Below, piece after piece: positions 17,972-25,875 of a stretch of 64,000 nucleotides of DNA. The DNA is from Pseudomonas sp. SG20056 (GTDB lineage Bacteria; Pseudomonadota; Gammaproteobacteria; Pseudomonadales; Pseudomonadaceae), in NCBI RefSeq assembly GCF_031764535.1, contig NZ_CP134499.1:2852001-2916000 (forward strand), in the 5' to 3' direction. The notes below the pieces were generated by a model. It was not told the DNA's origin and did no database searches. It saw nothing but the letters and a program-made list of their open reading frames with translations. Both the position numbers and the translations under genes were made by a program. Each line of letters begins with the position of its first letter. The first letter of the stretch is position 1.

Positions 17972-19060
17972 TTACGAAGTTAAGAGAATTGAAGCTGCCA
18001 CCCGTTGCGCCGCGTCACCCGCTCCATAAGGCTGAACATCTTGACCTAGAGTATCCAGCGCAGCATCAATAGCCGACTTTACCACTCCCACATCCTCCGG
18101 TGGCGCAAGCCGATTCCACCCAGCCTGTACAAGCTCCACCCATTCGGTTTCGTTACGCAGGGTGATACAGGGCACCCGATAGAAAAAGGCTTCTTTTTGT
18201 ACTCCGCCGCTGTCAGTAGCAATCAACGCAGCAAATTTTTCCAATTGCACCATGTCCAGATAACCAAGCGGATCAATCAACGTAACTTGACTGGCCAACG
18301 CCTCCAGCAAACCGGCTTTTTGTAGCTTGGCACGTGTACGCGGGTGCAGCGGCCAAACTACAGGCAGAGTACGGGCGGTAACACGAAGGGCTTCTACAAT
18401 GACGGCAAGACGCTGAGGGTGATCAGTGTTTTCCTGACGATGGATGGTCGCAAGCACATAACCCTTTTCTGTAAGACCTAGCGCGGCCATCAAGCCGGTA
18501 TCCGCTCGTACACGACTGCCATGGTGTAAGGCAACGTCATACATCACATCGCCAACTTCGGTGATACTGCTCTGCGCATGACCTTCACGCAACAGATTAG
18601 CGCTAGCAGTATGAGTAGGGGTAAATAGCCAGCGGGAGATGCGATCGGTCAGGATACGATTTATCTCTTCGGGCATTTTCATATTGAAACTGCGAAGTCC
18701 AGCCTCGACATGCGCAACTGGTATATCCAGCTTAGCTGCGGCTAAGGCACCAGCCAAAGTGGAGTTGGTATCACCATAGACTAGAACAACATCAGGCTGC
18801 TCCTGCAGTAATACCTGCTCCACCGCTTCAAGCATGCGCCCGGTCATGGCGCCATGATTACCGCCATGGATATCCAGGAAATAGTCCGGCTTGCTCATAC
18901 CTAACTCGTCGAAGAAAACTTCAGACATATTGGCATCATAGTGCTGACCTGTATGAAGCATCACTTCGGCCAGCCCAGAGGTGGAAGCGATGGCGTGACT
19001 GACTACGCTGGCCTTAATAAATTGAGGGCGCGCACCCAAGACGGTCAGGACTTTTTTCAT
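17972..19060 (-). CDS. wbpI: UDP-N-acetylglucosamine 2-epimerase family (WbpI-like)
   Basis: A 362-residue non-hydrolysing WecB/WbpI epimerase. Motifs: VLGARPQFIKASVVSHA at the N-terminus, TGQHYD, YGDTNSTLAGAL, HVEAGLRSFN, TIHRQENTD and TDSGGVQKEAFF. In a locus with wbpA, wbpB, wbpE and wbpD it most likely converts UDP-GlcNAc(3NAc)A to UDP-ManNAc(3NAc)A (WbpI activity), rather than making UDP-ManNAc. It ends two bases after the stop boundary of the upstream GT4 gene, so they are tightly coupled. Confidence 0.92.
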   Translation of the reverse strand: MKKVLTVLGARPQFIKASVVSHAIASTSGLAEVMLHTGQHYDANMSEVFFDELGMSKPDYFLDIHGGNHGAMTGRMLEAVEQVLLQEQPDVVLVYGDTNSTLAGALAAAKLDIPVAHVEAGLRSFNMKMPEEINRILTDRISRWLFTPTHTASANLLREGHAQSSITEVGDVMYDVALHHGSRVRADTGLMAALGLTEKGYVLATIHRQENTDHPQRLAVIVEALRVTARTLPVVWPLHPRTRAKLQKAGLLEALASQVTLIDPLGYLDMVQLEKFAALIATDSGGVQKEAFFYRVPCITLRNETEWVELVQAGWNRLAPPEDVGVVKSAIDAALDTLGQDVQPYGAGDAAQRVAASILLTS

Positions 19061-19062
19061 GA

Positions 19063-20202
19063 CTACTTACCCTCTGATGCTTCGCTGATCGGAACAACAT
19101 TCGAGGCTAAAACCTCCTGATAAAGCTGAATCAGCTTCCTTTCTTCATTAAGCCAATTGTACTTTTCTAGAACTGCTCTACGACCATTTTCCCCCATCCG
19201 CTCACAGCCGGCGGGATCACTTATCATTTGCGCAATTGCTTGGCGAATATCATCAGGATTAGCGGGATTGACACAAATCCCACATTGAGCACCATCAACA
19301 ATATCTCGCCAAAGAGGAAAGTCGGAAGCAATCACTGGTAATCCAGCCGCCATATACTCAAATAGCTTATTGGGAAAAGCATTAACATGGTTAGGCTCTG
19401 GCAAATAGCAGATCATGCCTACCATTGCCCCCCTCATAGCCTCAACAGCTGACTTACGGTCAATATTTCCCAAGTAATCAACATTGTGCCATCCCGGAAG
19501 TCGCTCTAGTTCCTTTCTTGTATCGTCGCTATCAAAAGGACCAGCCAAAACCATCCTTGTCTGTAGAGATGCTAAAGCAACAATAATCTCACGCACCCCA
19601 CGGACAAGCGTGATCCCGCCTAAAAAGCAGACTACTGGGTTAGGATTTCTAGTAGCCGACACACTAATAATTTCAGATTGTAGGGGGAAATTATTAATAG
19701 CGATTGACCGACATCCTATACTCGAAAACCTCTCAGCTATAAATGGCGTTGCCCCAACCACGCAAGCCATTCGGCGCGCGACAAAATTCTCAAAAAACTC
19801 GAAGCACATAGAAACTATTCGACGTATCAAAAAAGGGATCCAATCGCGACTCATAATAGATCTAGGCACATCTTCATGACTATCATAGATGACCTTGGCG
19901 CCACGCCCCTTGAGCGCAATTGCTATCGTCAACAACTCTGGATCATGAAAGTGGTAGATGCTCGCATTTATCTGCCGCGCTCTACGCAGCAAAAGCTTTG
20001 GGAACACCAACATACGCTGAAAACGTCCATGGGGAATACCGACATCTAGAACCTCGACATTACCAATCTTGGCGTCACCCTCACCATCAGCCACTACAAA
20101 ATAGACACGGTATCCGGCAGCTGCAAGACTATTGCATTGTTTCAAGTGCACGCGTAACTCGTTACGGTGGTGACCTGAACTAACATGAACAACCTTAATC
20201 AA
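19063..20202 (-). CDS. GT4 glycosyltransferase
   Basis: A 379-residue GT-B enzyme. The N-terminus IKVVHVSSGHHRNELRVHLK, YDSHEDVPRSI in the middle, and the donor-site stretch FPNKLFEYMAAGLPVIASDF identify a GT4-family transferase of the WbpH type. It probably adds one of the ManNAc3N-uronic acid residues. It overlaps the ceramidase-like gene by four bases, and base composition drops from this gene leftward to rightward into the AT-richer core (19-28 kb). Confidence 0.88.
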   Translation of the reverse strand: MIKVVHVSSGHHRNELRVHLKQCNSLAAAGYRVYFVVADGEGDAKIGNVEVLDVGIPHGRFQRMLVFPKLLLRRARQINASIYHFHDPELLTIAIALKGRGAKVIYDSHEDVPRSIMSRDWIPFLIRRIVSMCFEFFENFVARRMACVVGATPFIAERFSSIGCRSIAINNFPLQSEIISVSATRNPNPVVCFLGGITLVRGVREIIVALASLQTRMVLAGPFDSDDTRKELERLPGWHNVDYLGNIDRKSAVEAMRGAMVGMICYLPEPNHVNAFPNKLFEYMAAGLPVIASDFPLWRDIVDGAQCGICVNPANPDDIRQAIAQMISDPAGCERMGENGRRAVLEKYNWLNEERKLIQLYQEVLASNVVPISEASEGK

Positions 20203-21338
20203 AGCAACTCCTTAACTTCGAGCTTTTCCTGCAGCCCCATGTAATATAACGAGCCACAAACTTCGTATCCTGCTGCTTGATGCTGGGCCGGATGCGATAG
20301 ATATCCGATCGTGTCATTGGCACATGACACAAGAAAATCAGAAGATTCAAAAGCAGTCATTTCAAGATGATAGAGATGTGAAATCTCGAACGGAAAAAAA
20401 TGAAACTTCACCCCAGGGAAAAACTCGACAGAAAAAGCATCTACAGCCTCTCCACCGAGTAGAATTAGCTGCCGAGTCTGGACATTAAATTCATCGGCCA
20501 CCAACGAGACTTCTCGATACTTAACTGCCGCCTTGACGGCTTCAATATATTTTCCATTTAAGCGAAAAATGTCCGCAGCATCCGGACGCCAATTGAATTT
20601 CCAATTGAGACGAAAACGCGGAAGCCATGAAACCCGCTTCTTTGCAAGATTCGGACGAATATCACCTGCACACCCCTGCAAAAAAACCACAACTTCAACA
20701 TCAAAACGCTCTCTAACCGCCTGACGAACTGCGCCAATGTAGTCAGAAGACAACTCACAGTTAACACCGCGACTGGTTGGATGACAGGCATGATAAACCA
20801 AGACAAAATGGGCACATTTGTCATCACAAAATTCAAAAAAATAAATTGATTTATCGATGACTTTTGCATCATTCGGATAAAACCCGAAACGACTCGATAA
20901 AAACCGATTTAATAAATTATCTGGATAATCAAATCTACGATATACCGGAACGTCCAATTCGGACCGATAAAGACGACATACCGTTGAGTCGACTTCATCG
21001 AGTTGCATCTGTTCTAGAGCGTCAACATATGCATCAAAACCAACCTGACTAAATTCACCAATATGCGGCTTTCGATCATCAAGCATTGGGGCATAATGGG
21101 TATGCGTGGCCGCTAAAATATGATTTATATCACCCTTATTAAAGTAATCGACCAAACGTCCCGCATACAAAGCATCGACTGAAGAAATACGATAATTAAA
21201 ACCGTCCGCAGTCCGAACCTCGAACCCATTGCATTCGAGCATTTCGCTTGAACTCAACGACATTCGGCTTGCATCCCCCCCCCCCAAAGGCTCACCTGGC
21301 TGCAGATTAACTTTAGATGAAAATAGTTTTACCCTCAT
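20199..21338 (-). CDS. Neutral-ceramidase-like amidohydrolase in the O-antigen locus
   Basis: 379 residues from ATG 21338. Family-level likeness to neutral/alkaline ceramidases is seen in ordered motifs: AATHTHYAP (His79/His81), ACHPTSRG (His186), FLQGCAGDIRPN (219-230), FFPFEIS (Glu318) and IGYLSHPAQ (Tyr346). These match the positions of the zinc ligands of P. aeruginosa ceramidase. The catalytic serine of the G-D/N-x-S-P-N motif is Arg228 here, so the chemistry may differ. There is no signal peptide, so it would act in the cytoplasm, perhaps on N-acyl groups of a nucleotide or lipid-linked sugar. An 11-G tract lies at codons ~18-22, in frame. The start overlaps the upstream AAC(3)-like stop by one base. 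Confidence 0.72.
   Translation of the reverse strand: MRVKLFSSKVNLQPGEPLGGGDASRMSLSSSEMLECNGFEVRTADGFNYRISSVDALYAGRLVDYFNKGDINHILAATHTHYAPMLDDRKPHIGEFSQVGFDAYVDALEQMQLDEVDSTVCRLYRSELDVPVYRRFDYPDNLLNRFLSSRFGFYPNDAKVIDKSIYFFEFCDDKCAHFVLVYHACHPTSRGVNCELSSDYIGAVRQAVRERFDVEVVVFLQGCAGDIRPNLAKKRVSWLPRFRLNWKFNWRPDAADIFRLNGKYIEAVKAAVKYREVSLVADEFNVQTRQLILLGGEAVDAFSVEFFPGVKFHFFPFEISHLYHLEMTAFESSDFLVSCANDTIGYLSHPAQHQAAGYEVCGSLYYMGLQEKLEVKELL
21275..21285 (-). repeat. G11 homopolymer tract inside the ceramidase-like gene
   Basis: Eleven consecutive C on the plus strand (G on the coding strand) at codons ~18-22, read as Leu-Gly-Gly-Gly-Asp. The gene is in frame with 11 G. Gain or loss of one base would truncate the protein near its N-terminus, the usual design of a slipped-strand phase-variable switch. 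Confidence 0.85.
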
Positions 21339-22078
21339 CAATACAGCCTCAAGCTACAAGTTGGGCAGAAGCTCTTTTCACACTTAACGAATCGCGGCTT
21401 TTCACGAAGAACAGACAACTCCACCTGTAAAGCTCTTAACGCTGAAGGGACAAATATCCACGACACACCATTCCACTCACCCTTCACCAGATTATCATCT
21501 TGCTGATAAAGTTTATAAAATTTACCGAATGATTCGCTACACCCTGGCGCCTCCGGCGCTACTTTCGAATAAACTCGTTTATCATCTACTACATCCCACC
21601 GAAGAAGATAACGAATTAAGTGTCGTTGACTCAACCCCAATATGTTCTGTGCGACATGAATTGTTGAGAAACCCGGACTTTCATCAACACAGCCCAAAAG
21701 TAACATCGAAAAATCAAACTGCTCCGCCAACTCCTTAATCGGCAGAAAACAAGGCGACTCAGCAGTATGTCGCTTCAGCACCTGAGCAACACGCTCGCCA
21801 TACCCTGCAAACGCATGAGTAGGATGTCGACTAGCAACCGCTTCAGGCATATCTGAAACAAGCCTACCTAATGATCCTGAATTGGTTTTGTATGGCTCGC
21901 CTACGCGCGCAGGAGTTCTCCAGAAAGGCCGTGCGCCATGAAAATATGGGACAATAAGCTCATCAAACTCCAATCTATTTCGTAAAAAATTAATTACGCC
22001 TTTATCTGCTCGAATCTGTTTCGCAAGTGGCGCTAAACCAGCACGCACATACAAAATCCCTGATTTACACGCGATCAT
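21338..22078 (-). CDS. AAC(3)-family N-acyltransferase
   Basis: 246 residues. Likeness to the aminoglycoside 3-N-acetyltransferase / YokD family: ILYVRAGLAPLAKQ at the start (matches the family's LLVHSSL…LG), a strand DELIVPYF, GSLGRLVSDMPEAVASRHPTHAFAGYG holding the conserved HPTH, FSMLLLGCVD, and STIHVAQN. It lacks the ~20-30 residues usually found before the first strand. It ends in a small cysteine cluster (CEKSFCPTC). In this locus an antibiotic target is unlikely; it probably transfers an acyl group from acyl-CoA to a sugar amine. Coupled to the ceramidase-like gene by a one-base overlap. Confidence 0.75.
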   Translation of the reverse strand: MIACKSGILYVRAGLAPLAKQIRADKGVINFLRNRLEFDELIVPYFHGARPFWRTPARVGEPYKTNSGSLGRLVSDMPEAVASRHPTHAFAGYGERVAQVLKRHTAESPCFLPIKELAEQFDFSMLLLGCVDESPGFSTIHVAQNILGLSQRHLIRYLLRWDVVDDKRVYSKVAPEAPGCSESFGKFYKLYQQDDNLVKGEWNGVSWIFVPSALRALQVELSVLREKPRFVKCEKSFCPTCSLRLY

Positions 22079-22098
22079 TATAATAGCCCCCCGAAATG

Positions 22099-23235
22099 CT
22101 AGGAGTAGACATTCACTCGCCTTCCCAGCATACGCTCAACTAAAAACTGAGCCTTCTTGAGTAACTTATAACGACTATCCCAGTTTTCGAAATCAGTGTA
22201 ATGCCTATTTGGCTCCTGCATTAATTCATCAAACTCAGCACGCGATATGCGCAATTTTTTGCATAAATAAGCGATATCAACCTCAAGCTCCTGAAAATCA
22301 TAGAGAGGCTCAGCCAGTTTCACAATCGCTTCATCCCGCGCCATCTGACCAGACACAATCAAACTAGAAAGATGAGGACGGCGCTTATCCATACCAAATT
22401 TTTCCGGCAAATAGTAATTCTGGAAAAACTTTGTAAAAACAGACTCCCCATGTTTGCGAGGGTACGGTTTGTAGCCAACAGTCTGCTGCAATTCCTTCAA
22501 GGCTTCCGCCTTGTCGTAAACCATGTAATTCAAAGGGCGTACCGTACGCATTTTCTTTACAAACGGATACCAAATATAGTGCTCAGAAAAACTAATAGTT
22601 TTATAATTCTTAAGCTTAGATTTTCCATACTTATTATGTATAGCATTCAAATTTATGGCATCCATTGCACTACCATGCCAGGCAGAAGGCGAGACACCCT
22701 CTGTCGCCAAATTACCGCCCGACAGGATGTAACGAATGTTATTCTTTGTAGCAAAATGGTAAAGGCTAGAAAAAAACACATGATCTTGCGGCACATCTTG
22801 GTTGGCTATTGCGGCGCGTAAATAGGCTAGCTGCAGATCTCTCATCTCTTCCCAATCTACAACATGTGTATGAAGATCATAACCGCAATGTTTGACAATA
22901 GATTCAATATTGGCAACGGCTAATTCACTGTTCCAACCGGCATCGACATGCATAACCAGTGGACGTAATCCCCACTCCTGCATTTTGATTGCCAGATAGG
23001 AACTGTCCACACCACCGCTCAGCCCCAGAATACAGTCATATTCCTGACCCTTGCCGCTAGTCTTGATTTGCTCGACCAAAGCAGCCCAGCGATTGCGACC
23101 CTCAGCATTGGGGAACCACTCGCCACCCGCACGCTGATCAAACTGGTGGCAATGATTACAAATACCCTGCTCGTCAAAAGTAATTTCCGGGTCGGTCGTA
23201 TCCATCACGCAACGGGTACAGCATTGATAATTCAT
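22099..23235 (-). CDS. wbpG: WbpG-type N-acetyl sugar amidotransferase
   Basis: 378 residues from ATG 23235, four bases after the hisF2 stop. It has the N-terminal cysteine cluster CTRCVMD…GICNHC and the ATP-binding PP-loop LGLSGGVDSSYLA. There is no glutaminase domain; ammonia should come from HisH2 through HisF2, encoded directly upstream. The trio is known in P. aeruginosa to turn the 3-acetamido group of ManNAc3NAcA into an acetamidino group (ManNAc3NAmA). Order hisH2-hisF2-wbpG is the same as in PAO1. Confidence 0.93.
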   Translation of the reverse strand: MNYQCCTRCVMDTTDPEITFDEQGICNHCHQFDQRAGGEWFPNAEGRNRWAALVEQIKTSGKGQEYDCILGLSGGVDSSYLAIKMQEWGLRPLVMHVDAGWNSELAVANIESIVKHCGYDLHTHVVDWEEMRDLQLAYLRAAIANQDVPQDHVFFSSLYHFATKNNIRYILSGGNLATEGVSPSAWHGSAMDAINLNAIHNKYGKSKLKNYKTISFSEHYIWYPFVKKMRTVRPLNYMVYDKAEALKELQQTVGYKPYPRKHGESVFTKFFQNYYLPEKFGMDKRRPHLSSLIVSGQMARDEAIVKLAEPLYDFQELEVDIAYLCKKLRISRAEFDELMQEPNRHYTDFENWDSRYKLLKKAQFLVERMLGRRVNVYS

Positions 23236-23239
23236 CGTT

Positions 23240-24004
23240 CTATGCCTTTTTAAAAATCGCTTCCAGCTCAACTGCCTTGGGGTAGTTGATCAACACAGCA
23301 CGGTGCTTACCATGGAACACAAACATACTACCTGCCGCTACGGCAGAAGCCCCCCCCTCGTGCACGGCCTGGCGCAGATGCTCTATCGAACCGGCCCCAC
23401 CACAGACAACGACTGGAACAGGGGCTTGAGCTACGCTGCGCACCAACGCCAAGTCGTAACCCGTCATTGCACCATCTCGCTCCACGTCGTTGATGAGCAA
23501 TTCGCCCACCCCGGCTTGCACGAGGCTCTGAATATGCTGCTGTAAATTCAGTTTTGTCTCTGCAGTGGCAGATTTCGCCATGACCGCATAACCACCGAAG
23601 AGTTTACGTCTTACATCCACAGCCCCCACGATGGCCTGACTCCCAAAAACATCCACGGCGGCACGAATGGTATCAGTGGACTCGGTGGCCAGCGTGTTGA
23701 TGACCACCTTTTCAACCCCAGAGCGAATCAAACGGCGAATCTGCTCCAGACTGCGCACCCCTCCACCATACGCCACGGGCATGAACGCTTCTCCCGCCAT
23801 CTCAGCAATCAGCTCATAGTTGGGCTCTCGCCCCTCGCGTGAAGCATCAATATCAAGAATAACAATTTCATCAGCTTCTTTATCGCTGAAAATACGTACG
23901 GCATTAACCGGATCACCTACATACACTGCATCTTTAAATTTTCTGGTTTTTACCAAACCATTGCCACGCAGTAGCAAGCAGGGAATTACCCTCGCTTGAA
24001 TCAT
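23240..24004 (-). CDS. hisF2: HisF2, ammonia-channelling partner of WbpG
   Basis: A 254-residue (beta/alpha)8 barrel of the HisF family from ATG 24004, whose ATGA overlaps the hisH2 stop. Motifs: MIQARVIPCLLLRG, ILDIDAS, VAYGGGVRS, LINDVERDGAMTGYD and VVCGGAGS. In O-antigen loci this paralogue does not make histidine; it forms a complex with HisH2 and passes ammonia to WbpG. A run of eight G (23350-23357) is read in frame as Glu-Gly-Gly-Ala near the C-terminus. Confidence 0.93.
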   Translation of the reverse strand: MIQARVIPCLLLRGNGLVKTRKFKDAVYVGDPVNAVRIFSDKEADEIVILDIDASREGREPNYELIAEMAGEAFMPVAYGGGVRSLEQIRRLIRSGVEKVVINTLATESTDTIRAAVDVFGSQAIVGAVDVRRKLFGGYAVMAKSATAETKLNLQQHIQSLVQAGVGELLINDVERDGAMTGYDLALVRSVAQAPVPVVVCGGAGSIEHLRQAVHEGGASAVAAGSMFVFHGKHRAVLINYPKAVELEAIFKKA

Positions 24005-24615
24005 GGAGCCCACCTTGCAAAAGCATTCAATAACTGTTTACCAAAACGATGGCTCTTCTCTGGATGAAACTGCACGCCCGCAATATTCTCACGCACAACT
24101 CCCGCAGCGAAGTCGATACCGTAATGCGCACTCAACAATACTTCTTCTGAATTTCTGGGCTGCATGTAGTAACTGTGAACAAAATAAAAGCGTGTATCTG
24201 CTGCCATGTCATGCGTCAGTGGCTGATCGATTTGCGTTGCAGTTACTTGATTCCAGCCCATGTGGGGCACTCGCAAATTCGGCAGTTCCGGAAATCGCTT
24301 AACGGTCATATCCAACCAGCCCAGCCCAGGCTCAACGCCTTCAGCACTGCCAAGTCCCAACATTTGCGCCCCAACACAAATACCCAAAAGCGGCACACCG
24401 CGCTGTAAAACCTGCTGTTCCAGGACGGGAACCAAGCCAGTCGCGCGCAAGTTCCGCATACAAGCATCGAAAGAGCCGTTACCCGGAAGAATAATGCGCT
24501 CTGCTTGTAGCACTTCGTCCGCTTGTGCAACCACCTTAGAGGGTATGCCAAGGCGTTGCAGCATGTTGACGACTGCAAATACATTGCCGATATCGTAATC
24601 AATAATTGCAATCAT
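24001..24615 (-). CDS. hisH2: HisH2, class I glutaminase partner of WbpG
   Basis: 204 residues from ATG 24615 (an upstream TTG at 24630 is open but less likely). Class I glutaminase: IIDYDIGN start, oxyanion strand GNGSF, nucleophile Cys in GICVGAQMLG, and the catalytic His-Glu in FHPEKSH. It releases ammonia from glutamine for the WbpG reaction through HisF2. The upstream wzy gene ends 24 bases away. Confidence 0.93.
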   Translation of the reverse strand: MIAIIDYDIGNVFAVVNMLQRLGIPSKVVAQADEVLQAERIILPGNGSFDACMRNLRATGLVPVLEQQVLQRGVPLLGICVGAQMLGLGSAEGVEPGLGWLDMTVKRFPELPNLRVPHMGWNQVTATQIDQPLTHDMAADTRFYFVHSYYMQPRNSEEVLLSAHYGIDFAAGVVRENIAGVQFHPEKSHRFGKQLLNAFARWAP

Positions 24616-24639
24616 TTTTAAAATAACCAACAGGAAAAT

Positions 24640-25875
24640 TCAAACACGATTGTTTTCTAGCTTTCTAGAAAAATAAAAAAGCACTGACGCCATTCCAATA
24701 CCTGAAGACAACAATGCAGTAGTCACTGACTGTTCAAGAATAAGAACACCAAACATCAAAGAAACAAATACAAAAACCTCACTCCTTAGACGCAAAGAAT
24801 TCAGATAAACCAACACAATACCAACAAGAGTCATGGCACACAAATACCCCCCCAAACCATACTGAAGAAGCAAATATAAAAATGCATTTGTGTTGGCATT
24901 TAGCCCCGCAACTCCCAAAAAATCTTCCCCGACATACATGCTCGCCGACTTCGACACTAGAAGACCAGTCGCAAAAGAAAAATCCGCACCACCGATCACT
25001 TGAAGATAAGCACCAACCAGATAACTACCGACGTAAAAAACGCGCCTTATTAAATAATCTTCAACATAAGAATAGCCAAACAACAAAAACTCCACCCAAG
25101 CCAAAATAAATATCGACAAAAAAATGTAGTAAATGCCATTGAAAAACCTCACCTCGCCGCCACCTCTCCTTAAGAAATAAGCAAACCCTCCCGCAAAAAA
25201 CATGTACATCAAAGGAGCCTTGACACCATATATATAATAAAACCCCACATATAAAAATATTGAAAAGACAACAAAAACAACCCGACTTCTCAACACCCCC
25301 CAGAAAAACATAAGGGGCAGCATGCAATTCATGACAATCGAAGACATATAGGCGACGAAAGTTCTAGTCCCATATAGCTCCCTACTCTCAAGCCTCCTAA
25401 CATGACTATCCGCAAGAGAAAACGAAGAACTAACAGGAGAATTTATAAGCAAAGCAACAACAGAAAACGCAGATAATAACAAAATAAACTTCACCAACCC
25501 TTCTTCCGACACCACAGTTACCGGTAAAACTCTTAATCTCACCCTACAAAAAAACATCACACCAAAAAAAGGCACTAAAACTGCGATAAAATTTACCGCC
25601 GAAAAACCTCCCCAAACATCGTACAAAAGTGCATACGGCATTAAAACGATCATGCCATAAAGAAGCAAAAAGTAATCCGACGGCTTCTCATACTCCTTAT
25701 GAAATAAATACACACCAAAAATAACAACCAGAGCACACATTAAAATATAGACTACATCTACATTGATCTGACCGTACCCGTAGCTCTCATTATTTGGATA
25801 ACCAAAAAAATAGTACGTACTTGAAATCATTAACACATACATTAACGACTTAGCTAACGACAAGGCCCACATCAA
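24640..25875 (-). CDS. wzy: O-antigen polymerase Wzy
   Basis: A 411-residue, very hydrophobic protein with about eleven membrane segments and a large loop around SSSFSLADSHVRRLESREL. This is the usual profile of Wzy polymerases, which share little sequence; identity rests on topology and the place beside wzx. It is markedly AT-rich relative to the housekeeping genes and overlaps wzx by four bases. It would join lipid-linked repeat units in the periplasm. Confidence 0.85.
   Translation of the reverse strand: MMWALSLAKSLMYVLMISSTYYFFGYPNNESYGYGQINVDVVYILMCALVVIFGVYLFHKEYEKPSDYFLLLYGMIVLMPYALLYDVWGGFSAVNFIAVLVPFFGVMFFCRVRLRVLPVTVVSEEGLVKFILLLSAFSVVALLINSPVSSSFSLADSHVRRLESRELYGTRTFVAYMSSIVMNCMLPLMFFWGVLRSRVVFVVFSIFLYVGFYYIYGVKAPLMYMFFAGGFAYFLRRGGGEVRFFNGIYYIFLSIFILAWVEFLLFGYSYVEDYLIRRVFYVGSYLVGAYLQVIGGADFSFATGLLVSKSASMYVGEDFLGVAGLNANTNAFLYLLLQYGLGGYLCAMTLVGIVLVYLNSLRLRSEVFVFVSLMFGVLILEQSVTTALLSSGIGMASVLFYFSRKLENNRV

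Noticed and set aside
21338..22078. Aminoglycoside resistance gene
   Set aside because: The AAC(3) likeness is at family level only, and its tight coupling inside an O-antigen operon makes a sugar substrate far more likely.
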